From Aurantiochytrium sp. KH105 (Eukaryota; Sar; Bigyra; Thraustochytrida; Thraustochytriidae), in the NCBI GenBank assembly GCA_003116975.1, contig BGKB01000053.1, positions 186,001 to 250,000 of the forward strand: 64,000 bases of DNA. Direction: 5' to 3'. Numbering within the stretch: position 1 is the first letter of the stretch; each line of letters begins with the position of its first letter. Under the pieces are notes generated by a model. It was not told the origin of the DNA. It made no database searches and saw only the letters and a program-made list of their open reading frames with translations. The translations under genes were made by a program, and so were the position numbers. Of this stretch, positions 49,882-58,098 are shown piece by piece.

Positions 49882-51282
49882 ATGGCGATGCGGGCGGCAT
49901 GCAGATGGCATGGCGCGCGGCCCCGCGGCGCAGGGCTCGCGCGCGCGGCCCCGTGGGCGGGCGCGCGCGCGCCGGCGTGGGGGAAGCTGGCGGCGCGCGG
50001 GGCGGCGACGACGCCGAGGAAGGACGAGGAGGGGAACGCCAAGATCGGCGGCGCGAAGAATGAAGGCAAGGGCGCAGGCCAGTGGGCAGTCGTGCGCGCG
50101 AACCAGCAAATCTACGCGTGGCTCAACGCGCGTGCAGCCGAGGCGCTCCTGGGCAGGGGCGGCGAAATGCTGCGAGACGCAGGGATTACTGCCAATAGGA
50201 TAACGGCGGCGCGCACGACGCTCCTCTTGCCCACACTGTACTTGTTCTCGACGGGTCACACGGTCCTGCCGGCGGCTTTGGTTGTCATCAACGTCACCTT
50301 CGACTACGTGGATGGCGCCGTTGCGCGTGCAGAGCAGGCGCACAAACAGGCCGTTGCTCTTCAAGAGGCGGCGTCGCCGCCTCCGCCCCCTTCGCTTCTG
50401 CCAAGCGCACGTGCTGTGCGTCTCGAGGAGACCTGGGGCGCCTACTTTGACGCCATCGCGGACAAGGCCTTTGCGATCCCGGTCTGGCTTTGTCTGTTTC
50501 AGCACTTTGGTGGCCACCCGATGCTCCAGTCCGCGCTCTTGGCGCACTCGGCCGTGGAAATATATAGCTCCTTTGTGCGGACAAAAGCTTACTTTGCCGA
50601 GCCCAGCTCCGCAAAGTGGCTTCCAGCACCATCGTCTCCTCCTCCCAAAAACCTTATGCCTGCTGCCGGCGCTAGTGCCGGCCTGGGACGCACGGAGGCT
50701 GCAAAGGGCGCGGCCGCCGCCACAGGGAAGGCGGCAGCGGCGGCCCCGAAACCGGCCTCGGCGGTGGTGGCTGGCATGGTCGGCAAGACGAAGCAATTCG
50801 TCGCCATGCTTGGCACCGCCCTCGTCATGGTGCCACTGACAAAGACGCTGGGCACGGGTCTGTTATGCGTATCTGTTCCGCTGGCCGTAGGCAGCGTCAT
50901 GCAAAAGATTGGCAACCGTGTCGTCTACGTTGAAGTTCCCAACGAACCAGTATCGGCGGAGACGATTGATTTTCTTGAGCGGAGCAAAGCCTTGGGCACG
51001 CGTCTCATCGTGGGCGTTCGCCTCACAGACGAGGACCACACGTGTGTTTCGATCCCGGAGCTGGCCAGGCCTGACTTTGATGTCACGCCGGCGCTTCGCT
51101 TGCTTGCTCCCGTCGACGCGGTGCTCGATCCTGCCTTTCTGCCTCCTCCACAGTCGCTGGCAGACGACACGTTTATGCGCAACTTCGGCATCCACGTCGT
51201 CGCCGTGCCTGCCTCGAGCACCTTTGCCTCGGCGGATTCCAACCCTGACCATTTTCAACGAGGCCGCATCGTTCCCGTCTGA
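49882..51282 (+). CDS. CDP-alcohol phosphatidyltransferase fused to a cytidylyltransferase-like domain
   Basis: A 466-aa protein. Residues 1-45 are Arg/Ala-rich without acidic residues, like a mitochondrial transit peptide. The CDP-alcohol phosphotransferase signature is present: D141-Y-V-D-G-A-V-A-R149 and then G186-A-Y-F-D190-A-I-A-D194. The normal spacing between AR and G is 8 residues; here it is 36, with a poly-Pro insert. All catalytic Asp are kept. Membrane segments flank it. Residues about 346-445 (VVYVEVPNEPVSAETIDFLERSKALGTRLIVGV, then FMRNFGIHVVAV) resemble the nucleotidyltransferase fold of ethanolamine-phosphate cytidylyltransferases, but the HxGH motif is replaced, so catalysis is unlikely. 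The likely role is phospholipid headgroup transfer; whether the product is PG, PI, PE or another lipid cannot be read. Confidence 0.85.
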   Translation: MAMRAACRWHGARPRGAGLARAAPWAGARAPAWGKLAARGAATTPRKDEEGNAKIGGAKNEGKGAGQWAVVRANQQIYAWLNARAAEALLGRGGEMLRDAGITANRITAARTTLLLPTLYLFSTGHTVLPAALVVINVTFDYVDGAVARAEQAHKQAVALQEAASPPPPPSLLPSARAVRLEETWGAYFDAIADKAFAIPVWLCLFQHFGGHPMLQSALLAHSAVEIYSSFVRTKAYFAEPSSAKWLPAPSSPPPKNLMPAAGASAGLGRTEAAKGAAAATGKAAAAAPKPASAVVAGMVGKTKQFVAMLGTALVMVPLTKTLGTGLLCVSVPLAVGSVMQKIGNRVVYVEVPNEPVSAETIDFLERSKALGTRLIVGVRLTDEDHTCVSIPELARPDFDVTPALRLLAPVDAVLDPAFLPPPQSLADDTFMRNFGIHVVAVPASSTFASADSNPDHFQRGRIVPV

Positions 51283-51711
51283 AAATTGTGATTGATATGA
51301 TACCACCGCGGTCGGTAGACTGACTACCTAGGTCTAGACTAATTGGATGTAAGACATTTTAGCCAACCAGATGGCTAATGGCGTATCCACCGGAGTCGTG
51401 ACGCTCGTCTTGCGCGTTTTTTAATTCTTGCAGCAGCAGCATCAACAAACTTTTATCGACTTCAGAACCTCTGGATCCACTTGGATACCACTTTTGCTTC
51501 GTTTCAGAACTTGCTTGGCCCACAATCAGTTCACGCGAGGCCCAGACCTCGATATCTTCCCCATCGTTTACGACCGGAGCGGCGTGGCGCAGCGCAGTGC
51601 GTCTTGGCAAAGGGACAGCGTAAAGCTCACGGGAAGGCACGCAGGAAAGAAGGAAGGAACTTGAAGCAAGCAACCGAGCAAGCAAGCAAGCAAGCAAGCA
51701 AGTAAGCCACG
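51283..51711. other. Leader and promoter of xylose isomerase
   Basis: 429 bp. The end is a CAAG-rich leader: GCAAGCAACCGAGCAAGCAAG and a (GCAA)n run at 51677-51702, 10 bp before the ATG. No other gene. Confidence 0.55.
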
Positions 51712-53085
51712 ATGGCCTCGGGCAATGGAAGCACGAACGGGAGCGGGACCTATTTTCCGAACGTGGATCCCGTCAAGTACGCCGGTCCCGACAGCAGGGA
51801 CGTGTTAGCTTTTCGATTTTACGACAAGGAGGCGGTGATCATGGGCAAAAAGATGAAAGACTGGCTCCGGTTTTCTGTCTGTTTCTGGCATACCTTTCGC
51901 GGAAGCGGGGCCGACCCCTTTGGAAGACCGACCATCACGCGCCATTTCGAGGGCGACGATGGTACGGACTCCATGGAGAACGCGCTTCGTCGCGTGGAGG
52001 CAGCCTTTGAGCTTTTCACCAAGCTCGGCGTCGAGTACTACTCGTTTCATGATGTAGACGTGGCCCCAGAAGGCGCGACGATGGCGGAGACCCACGCGAA
52101 TTTGGAAAAGGTCACGGATCGCATGCTTGAACTGCAAAAGGAGACCGGCGTAAAGCTTCTCTGGGGCACGGCCAATCTTTTCTCGCATCCGCAATACATG
52201 AACGGGGCTGCGACCAATCCAGACCCGCTCGTGTTCATGCGCGCTGCGACACAGGTGAAGTTTGCCATGGACGCGACGCACAAACTCGGCGGCGAAGGCT
52301 TTGTTTTCTGGGGAGGACGAGAGGGCTACATGCACATCCTCAACACCGACATGGTCCAGGAAATGAACAACTATGCGCGAATGCTCAAGCTTGCCATTGC
52401 ATACAAGGAGAAGATCGGTTTCTCGGGACAGATTCTTGTCGAGCCCAAGCCTCGCGAGCCCATGAAGCATCAGTATGACTATGACGTGCAGACTGTGATT
52501 GGATTTTTACGCGAGCACGGGCTCGAGAACGACGTTCGTCTGAATGTGGAGCCCAACCACACGCAGCTCGCAGGACACGAGTTCGAGCACGATATCGTGC
52601 TCGCTGCGAAGCTGGGCATGCTCGGCAGCATTGACGCCAACACCGGGTCAGAGAGCTTGGGTTGGGACACGGATGAGTTCATTACGGACCAGACACGCGC
52701 CACAATGCTCTGCAAGGTGATCATCGAAATGGGTGGCTTTCAGCAGGGCGGTCTCAACTTTGACGCTAAAGTTCGACGTGAGAGCACGGACCTTGAAGAT
52801 TTTTTCATTGCGCACGTTGCGTCAATGGACGCTCTTGCAAAAGGTCTTCGCAATGCAGCCCGCCTCATTTCAGAGGGACACCTCTCCAGAATGCTCGAGG
52901 AACGATATGCAGGCTGGGCTTCCTCTCTTGGGACCCAGATTGGCTCCGGGGAGCTGCCACTTGATCGCATTGCCGAAATATACACAAGCGTCCACGAGCA
53001 CGAAGAGAGGGACGGCAAAGCGCACGGAACGACATCAGCGAAGCAAGAAAAGTTCATTGCCGTCTTCAACCATTACATTTCCTAG
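51712..53085 (+). CDS. xylA: Xylose isomerase
   Basis: A 457-aa class II-type xylose isomerase, converting D-xylose to D-xylulose (and glucose to fructose) with two divalent metals in a TIM barrel. Signature sequences are YYSFHDVDVAPEG with the catalytic His-Asp pair, LLWGTANLFSHPQYMNGAAT, GGEGFVFWGGREGY, the signature VEPKPREPMKHQYDYD, and NVEPNHTQLAGHEFEHD with metal ligands. The length matches the bacterial and plant class II enzymes. No signal peptide or intron. In this lineage it would let the cell use plant-derived xylose through xylulokinase and the pentose phosphate pathway. The leader carries a (GCAA)n run like those of the histone genes, suggesting strong expression. ATG at 51712. 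Confidence 0.98.
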   Translation: MASGNGSTNGSGTYFPNVDPVKYAGPDSRDVLAFRFYDKEAVIMGKKMKDWLRFSVCFWHTFRGSGADPFGRPTITRHFEGDDGTDSMENALRRVEAAFELFTKLGVEYYSFHDVDVAPEGATMAETHANLEKVTDRMLELQKETGVKLLWGTANLFSHPQYMNGAATNPDPLVFMRAATQVKFAMDATHKLGGEGFVFWGGREGYMHILNTDMVQEMNNYARMLKLAIAYKEKIGFSGQILVEPKPREPMKHQYDYDVQTVIGFLREHGLENDVRLNVEPNHTQLAGHEFEHDIVLAAKLGMLGSIDANTGSESLGWDTDEFITDQTRATMLCKVIIEMGGFQQGGLNFDAKVRRESTDLEDFFIAHVASMDALAKGLRNAARLISEGHLSRMLEERYAGWASSLGTQIGSGELPLDRIAEIYTSVHEHEERDGKAHGTTSAKQEKFIAVFNHYIS

Positions 53086-53259
53086 GCCTCCAAAGGATTC
53101 AATAAAGAGAAGAATCATCTTGCCTCCGATCCTATTCTTGGCCGGGACGTCACCAATGATTCCCGTGGTCCGCGCGGTCGTGCGATGCGTCACCCCTGAG
53201 CGCCACACAGGGAGAGATGCGCAAAAGCAAACCCGAGACCCTGTCCCTGTCCCAGGCTC

Positions 53260-54096
53260 ATGGTTCGTCTGCGCGTGCGCTTCGTGGTGGTGGCCGTGCG
53301 ACCGGCCGACGGCAGCAGCGGCGGGGACGCAGCGGAGTCCAGCGGCCCTGGGCCCGGCAGACCTGCCAAGCGGAGGCGCGGCGGCGAGGTCTCGGCTCTC
53401 GAGAGCGAGGCGGCCGCGGCATGCGCGACAGCCAGTCCTGCCGCAGGCGACGAGGAGGGAGACTCTTCTGCGCCGCGAAGGCGAGGCGGCAAGCGGCAGC
53501 GCGAGGTGGAGATCGAGCGCTGGACCGATGAGGAGTGGCTGGAGAGAAGGCCCATGCCATGCCTCGCAAGCGCAACGGGGGCCAGCGTGAGCTCAGCTTT
53601 GACACGCAAAATACGCGAAGACTTTGGCGACTTCGGCGCAGCGACGCTCGGCATCTCACTGCAAGGTACGTGAAAGCGAGGATCCTTTGTCTATGTGAAC
53701 GCGATTCTTGCGCGTAACCTGCCTCTGCGGATAATTTCTCATGGCCGCGGGCGCAATTCTTGGCACAATGACGGCCATACATGACATGCACTCCTCTTCG
53801 GAATGGTGAACTTTATCAGGACTAACTGCGTTGTAACGAGCTCAGTACGTGCTTTGGAGCCCCGCTGTGGCATCATCGTGCTTCGCATTCGACGAGAGGA
53901 TCTCGAAAAGACTCGCACTTTGCTCGCCGAAATAAATGACATTGGGGGCCGAGGCGCCGTCGATCTACAAGTGCTTCACGTGGCTGGTAGTTCTCGGTTA
54001 CTCCGTCAAGCTTTGATGCGGCTACATACAACTACGCCAGCGTTTTCAAAAGTTCCACTTCAAGTATGGGAAAAGCTTGCAATAAGTGCCTCTTGA
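53260..54096 (+). CDS. POP5: RNase P/MRP subunit POP5, one intron
   Basis: Two exons. Exon 1 (53260-53665) starts MVRLRVRFVVVAV, continues with a Gly/Ala/Arg-rich low-complexity insert and ends in LTRKIREDFGDFGAATLGISLQ, the POP5 DFGA helix. Unspliced, the frame stops after two codons. A GTACGTG donor at 53666 and a CTCAG acceptor ending at 53845 remove 180 nt in matching phase. Exon 2 (53846-54096) then gives VRALEPRCGIIVLRIRREDLEKTRTLL and VDLQVLHVAGSSRLLRQALM. This matches the POP5/Rpp14 pattern of VKY....GI.++R.R.. and LHV.GT.R.CQ. POP5 is a core protein of RNase P and RNase MRP in tRNA 5' processing and rRNA maturation. The insert of about 85 residues is unusual for the family. Confidence 0.82.
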
Positions 54097-54386
54097 TTTC
54101 CTGCCAAGGCTAAAACCTTTTGTCTGTCTGCATATGCTGCACATGTTGCGAAGTAAAGGATTGCACAGATTACTTTGCGCGAGGCGCACCATCTGTCATG
54201 GAACTTACGTGGTCCTATCAATACGCTTTGTGTGCACTTCAATTGACGCAAAGCAGAAAGCGTCAAGCTGTTGGAGAAGACCGAACCTTTCGCCCCCACA
54301 ATAATTCACCTGTTTCATTATGTGAAATGCTTGCTTCAAATTGGACATATTTGGACTTTATATACAATTCGTGTCCTATGACTTCT

Positions 54387-55154
54387 CTAACAGTTCTTTG
54401 CGTAGCACTTCGCCTTAGAAGACGGCTTGTACGCGCCAATGTATCCGCGGTACAGCTCGCAGCGACCCGCGCCCTCCTCAATGTGAGTACCCCACGGAAG
54501 GTTGTCAGGGTTGATCGGCTTGAACTCGTAGTACTTGCACCACTCGTAGCCCGTGCAGGCTTCGCGGCACTTGTCCTCCACGCACGGCTTGTCTTTGTTG
54601 CAGTATGTCTTGTAGTCTCCCAAGCCGTATGGGGTGCCGTCGTGGTCGTAGGCCTCACGGCAGTAGCCATTGCCAACAAGCTTGTACTCACACGTCGGCT
54701 CGGGCTCCGGCCGGGGAGGCGTAAAGCACTCGCTCTTGTCTGCCGTCTTGTATGCTTCGTAGCACTCGACGCCATGCTTGGCCTTGTAGGCGCCCACTTC
54801 GCCGCGATGCACCTCGCACGTCTTGCGATGGCTACGGCTGTCGTACTCCCAGCCGGTGCAGTCTTCGTCTTCGTAGCAGAGCATGGCGCACTCGCTCTTG
54901 GACTCGATATGCTTGTAAAGGTTGAAGGTTCCGGTTCCGACAGGGTTGCTGTAGTGGTCGACCTTCTCACGGCAAAAGCCGTCGCCGAGCTTCTTGAAGG
55001 CCAAGCAGATGGGCTTGTGCGGGTGCGAGGTGAGCTTGCGTGAGTCTTGCAAGGTGGTCTGGGCCTTGGAGCGCAGGCTGGCTGCTTCGCCCATGGTGGC
55101 GAGAACGGCCATGACGAGGACGAGAAGAATGCTGGCTCGCATGTTCATCTCCAT
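54387..55154 (-). CDS. Secreted Cys-rich protein with two PAN/apple-like repeats, copy A
   Basis: A 256-aa protein with starts at 55154, 55148 or 55142 (MEMNMRAS). The signal peptide is RASILLVLVMAVLATMGEA. The mature protein has two homologous Cys-rich repeats: KPICLAFKKLGDGFCREKVD and CEYKLVGNGYCREAYDHDG. Each runs on to a C..C..GY/WEYD...K.CE pattern and a (Y/V)(I/V)GAYK ending. Cys spacing resembles the PAN/apple fold, which binds sugars or proteins, but the match is loose. Linker is Pro-rich (FTPPRPEPEP). It is the diverged member of a family of three in this locus and the only one on the minus strand. Confidence 0.85.
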   Translation of the reverse strand: MEMNMRASILLVLVMAVLATMGEAASLRSKAQTTLQDSRKLTSHPHKPICLAFKKLGDGFCREKVDHYSNPVGTGTFNLYKHIESKSECAMLCYEDEDCTGWEYDSRSHRKTCEVHRGEVGAYKAKHGVECYEAYKTADKSECFTPPRPEPEPTCEYKLVGNGYCREAYDHDGTPYGLGDYKTYCNKDKPCVEDKCREACTGYEWCKYYEFKPINPDNLPWGTHIEEGAGRCELYRGYIGAYKPSSKAKCYAKNC

Positions 55155-55900
55155 CTTTCTATTCCTTTTCCTTTGCTTTGGGAGTGTTTGGCTTTGTGTT
55201 CTTTGGCTTGAGGTTTGCTTTGAGGTTCTTTGGCTTGAGGTTTGCTTTGAGGTTCTTTGGCTTGAGGTTTGCTTTGAGGTTTGCTTTGAGGTTTGCTTTG
55301 AGATTCTGGTTCTGGTTGTCGTCAGCCTCGCGACGGGCCTTCGCGCACGAGATGCCAGAAGTGTCACTTCACTTCACAACACCGTCGACTGGCTCGTCTG
55401 CCTCTCTCTTTATTGGGAGCGAGTCGAGTAACTGGTCACCAACGCATGACTTCGCTGGCCGATGTGATGGGATCAAAGCTGCCACTGCGTGGACGTGAGC
55501 GCGTATACGTGGAGTCACAGCATGTGCATGGACGGCGGAGCCGAGCTGTACGATGAACGCGAGGCCAACGCCCTGGCCCTTGCGTACATGAACTCGAAGG
55601 AGCGTCCGATGCGAAAAAGGGGGAAGGAAGACAAAGCTGCCTGGCTATCTCCACCTACTAGCCCAGTAGGAGGGTGCTAGTGAGAGAGCTGGCCGGTGTG
55701 TGCTGAGGTCCGGCTCTGCAACTTGGAACATGGTCGAGATAGAAAGGGAACGTAGTAAGCGGAGGATGGTGCTCATCGGTCACGAAAATCGCAAGCTGCC
55801 GAGCATCAGCAAAACGCAAACCACAAGCCTCAAAGCAACTACTACAAAAGCAAGCCTTCAAGCAAGCTCATTCCTAGAAAGAAACCTCAAAACAGATAGG
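55155..55900. promoter_or_regulatory. Divergent promoter of PAN/apple-like genes A and B
   Basis: 746 bp between two divergent start codons. The side near copy A is a tandem-repeat leader; the other end is the A/C-rich leader of copy B (CAAGCCTTCAAGCAAGCTC). About 83% of this region reappears upstream of copy C. Confidence 0.6.
55198..55302. repeat. 27-bp x 3 plus 12-bp x 2 tandem repeat
   Basis: Three perfect copies of a 27-mer (55198-55224, 55225-55251, 55252-55278; starting GTTCTTTGGCTTGAGGTTTG) followed by two copies of GTTTGCTTTGAG. In the copy A sense direction this is a T-poor leader of CTCAAAGCAAAC/CTCAAGCCAAAGAAC units. Confidence 0.95.
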
Positions 55901-56632
55901 ATGCGCGCAAGTGCCCTCTTCGTCCTCGTCCTGGCCGTCCTCGGCGCCTCGGCCCAGGCTTCCAACGCCACAGAAGCCAAGACCAAGACCATCAAGCATA
56001 CGCAGCCAACATGCCTCGCCTTTCGCAAACTCGGCAATGGCTTTTGCCGCGAGAGGTACGATGCGCACGGCAAGCCCGTCGGCAAAGGCGACTTTGAGCT
56101 CTACCAGCACGTGGCCACCAAGTCGGACTGCGCCGATCTCTGCTACGAGCAAGGCACTGCATGCACCGGCTACGAGTACAACGCACACAAGGAGAAGTGC
56201 GAGATCCACCACGACTACGTCGGCGCCTACAAGAAGGCAGACGGCAACGAGTGCGTCCAGGCGTACATGACATCTAACTGGAAAAAGTGCCACGTCAAGC
56301 CTCCTGTGGATCCTGCGCCCGAAGACGAATACGAGCTCGTCGGTCACGGCTTTTGCCGCGAAGAGTACGACCACTGGGGCCACCCGTACGGCAGCGGCGA
56401 GTACAAAACAGAGTGCAACGCCAAGAAGCCGTGCACCGAGTACGAGTGCCGCAAGGCGTGCTCGGACTATGACTGGTGCAAGTACTACGAGTTCCAGGAC
56501 ATCGACCCAATGTACGTGCCGGAGGGCGCTTACCTTGAGGACGGTCAAGGGCGCTGCGAGCTGCACAAGGAGGACATGGATGCGTACCAGGCGTCGTCAA
56601 AGGCTGTGTGCTACAGGAAGCGACAGGCGTAA
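55276..56632 (+). repeat. Segmental duplication, left copy
   Basis: About 1.36 kb that recurs at 56739-58098 (offset 1463 bp, then 1466 bp after a 3-bp insertion). It includes the last repeats of the copy A leader, the divergent promoter and the whole of gene B. Similarity ends at the stop codons. Confidence 0.95.
55901..56632 (+). CDS. Secreted Cys-rich protein with two PAN/apple-like repeats, copy B
   Basis: A 243-aa protein from the ATG at 55901, with signal peptide MRASALFVLVLAVLGASAQA. Repeat 1 begins PTCLAFRKLGNGFCRERYD and ends YVGAYK; repeat 2 begins DEYELVGHGFCREEYDHWG and has CRKACSDYDWCKYYEF. Near the C-terminus the conserved YIGAYQ is replaced by DMDAYQ, the main difference from copy C. 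One N-glycosylation sequon lies after the signal peptide (SNATEA). Upstream reading to 55700 from another ATG is possible but is leader-like. Secreted or wall-associated, possibly carbohydrate-binding; function unproven. Confidence 0.87.
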   Translation: MRASALFVLVLAVLGASAQASNATEAKTKTIKHTQPTCLAFRKLGNGFCRERYDAHGKPVGKGDFELYQHVATKSDCADLCYEQGTACTGYEYNAHKEKCEIHHDYVGAYKKADGNECVQAYMTSNWKKCHVKPPVDPAPEDEYELVGHGFCREEYDHWGHPYGSGEYKTECNAKKPCTEYECRKACSDYDWCKYYEFQDIDPMYVPEGAYLEDGQGRCELHKEDMDAYQASSKAVCYRKRQA

Positions 56633-56737
56633 CGTCTGAGGCTCGCATTGACATCAATGTAACTTCCCGGATAAGAACCAAACAATGTACATACACTTCT
56701 TCTTCTTTTATTTTCATTTTCTTTTGGGGGCTGATCG

Positions 56738-56738
56738 N
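56738..56738. other. Ambiguous base (N) at duplication boundary
   Basis: The only N in the window lies one base before the second copy of the segmental duplication (56739), suggesting an unresolved join in the assembly. Confidence 0.95.
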
Positions 56739-58098
56739 GAGGTTTGCTTTGAGGTTTGCTTTGAGATTCTGGTTCTGGTTGTCGTCAGCCTCGCGACGGG
56801 CCTTCGCGCACGAGATGCCAGAAGTGTCACTTCTCTTCACAACACCGTCGACTGGCTCGTCTGCCTCTTTCTTTATTGGGAGCGAGTCGAGTAACTGGTC
56901 ACCAACGCATGACTTCGCTGGCCGATGTGATGGGATCAAAGCTGCCACTGCGTGGACGTGAGCGCGTATACGTGGAGTCACAGCATGTGCATGGACGGCG
57001 GAGCCGAGCTGTACGATGCACGCGAGGCCAACGCCCTGGCCCTTGCGTACATGATGAACTCGAAGGAGCGTCCGATGCGAAAAAGGGGGAAGGAAGACAA
57101 AGCTGCCTGGCTATCTCCACCTACTAGCCCAGTAGGAGGGTGCTAGTGAGAGAGCTGGCCGGTGTGTGCTGAGGTCCGGCTCTGCAACTTGGAACATGGT
57201 CGAGATAGAAAGGGAGCGTAGTAAGCGGAGGATGGTGCCCATCGGTCTCGAAAATCGCAAGCTGCCGAGCATCAGCAAAACGCAAACCACAAGCCTCAAA
57301 GCAAGGCTTCGAAAAGCAAGCCTTCAAGCAAGCTCATTCCAAGAAAGAAACCCCAAAACAGATAGGATGCGCGCAAGTGCCCTCTTCGTCCTCGTCCTGG
57401 CCGTCCTCGGCGCCTCGGCCCAGGCTTCCAACGCCACAGAAGCCAAGACCAAGACCATCAAGCACGCACAGCCGACATGCCTCGCCTTTCGTAAACTCGG
57501 CAATGGCTTTTGCCGCGAGAGGTACGACGCGCACGGCAAGCCCGTCGGCAAGGGCGACTTTGAGCTCTACCAGCACGTGGCCACCAAGTCGGACTGCGCC
57601 GATCTCTGCTATGAGCAAGGCACCGCATGCACCGGCTACGAGTACAACGCATACAAGGAGAAGTGCGAGATCCACCACGACTACGTCGGCGCCTACAAGA
57701 AGGCAGACGGCAACGAGTGCGTTCAGGCGTACATGACGTCTGATTGGGAAAAGTGCCACGTCAAGCCTCCTGTCGACCCCGCGCCCGAAGACGAATACGA
57801 GCTCGTCGGTCACGGCTTTTGCCGCGAAGAGTACGATCACTGGGGCCACCCATACGGTAGCGGCGAGTACAAAACGGAATGCAACGCCAAGAAGCCGTGC
57901 ACCGAATATGAGTGCCGCAAGGCGTGCTCGGACTATGACTGGTGCAAGTACTACGAGTTCCAGGACATTGACCCAATGTACGTGCCGGAGGGCGCTTACC
58001 TGGAGGACGGTCAAGGGCGCTGCGAGCTGCACAAGGAGTATATTGGCGCATACCAGGCGTCGTCGAAGGCTGTGTGCTACAGGAAGCGACAGGCGTAA
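56739..58098 (+). repeat. Segmental duplication, right copy
   Basis: Right copy of the 1.36-kb duplication, with a few substitutions and one in-phase 3-bp insertion (TACATGATGAACTCG versus TACATGAACTCG). It starts inside the copy A leader repeat but has no copy A gene beside it. Confidence 0.95.
57367..58098 (+). CDS. Secreted Cys-rich protein with two PAN/apple-like repeats, copy C
   Basis: 243 aa, nearly identical to copy B, with the same signal peptide and both Cys-rich repeats. It keeps the family motif EYIGAYQ near the C-terminus, where copy B has EDMDAYQ. A few other replacements occur (DWEKCHVK versus NWKKCHVK, NAYKEKC versus NAHKEKC). The 3' untranslated sequence is unrelated to that of copy B, so the duplication breakpoint lies at or just after the stop codon. 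ATG at 57367. Confidence 0.87.
   Translation: MRASALFVLVLAVLGASAQASNATEAKTKTIKHAQPTCLAFRKLGNGFCRERYDAHGKPVGKGDFELYQHVATKSDCADLCYEQGTACTGYEYNAYKEKCEIHHDYVGAYKKADGNECVQAYMTSDWEKCHVKPPVDPAPEDEYELVGHGFCREEYDHWGHPYGSGEYKTECNAKKPCTEYECRKACSDYDWCKYYEFQDIDPMYVPEGAYLEDGQGRCELHKEYIGAYQASSKAVCYRKRQA

Noticed and set aside
49246..50796. 516-codon minus-strand open frame
   Set aside because: Antisense to the CDP-alcohol transferase gene and its GC-rich leader; Arg/Ala-rich without any motif.
54120..55043. 307-codon plus-strand frame with hydrophobic Val/Leu-rich translation
   Set aside because: Antisense to the PAN/apple-like copy A gene, whose Cys-rich sense protein is clearly the real one.
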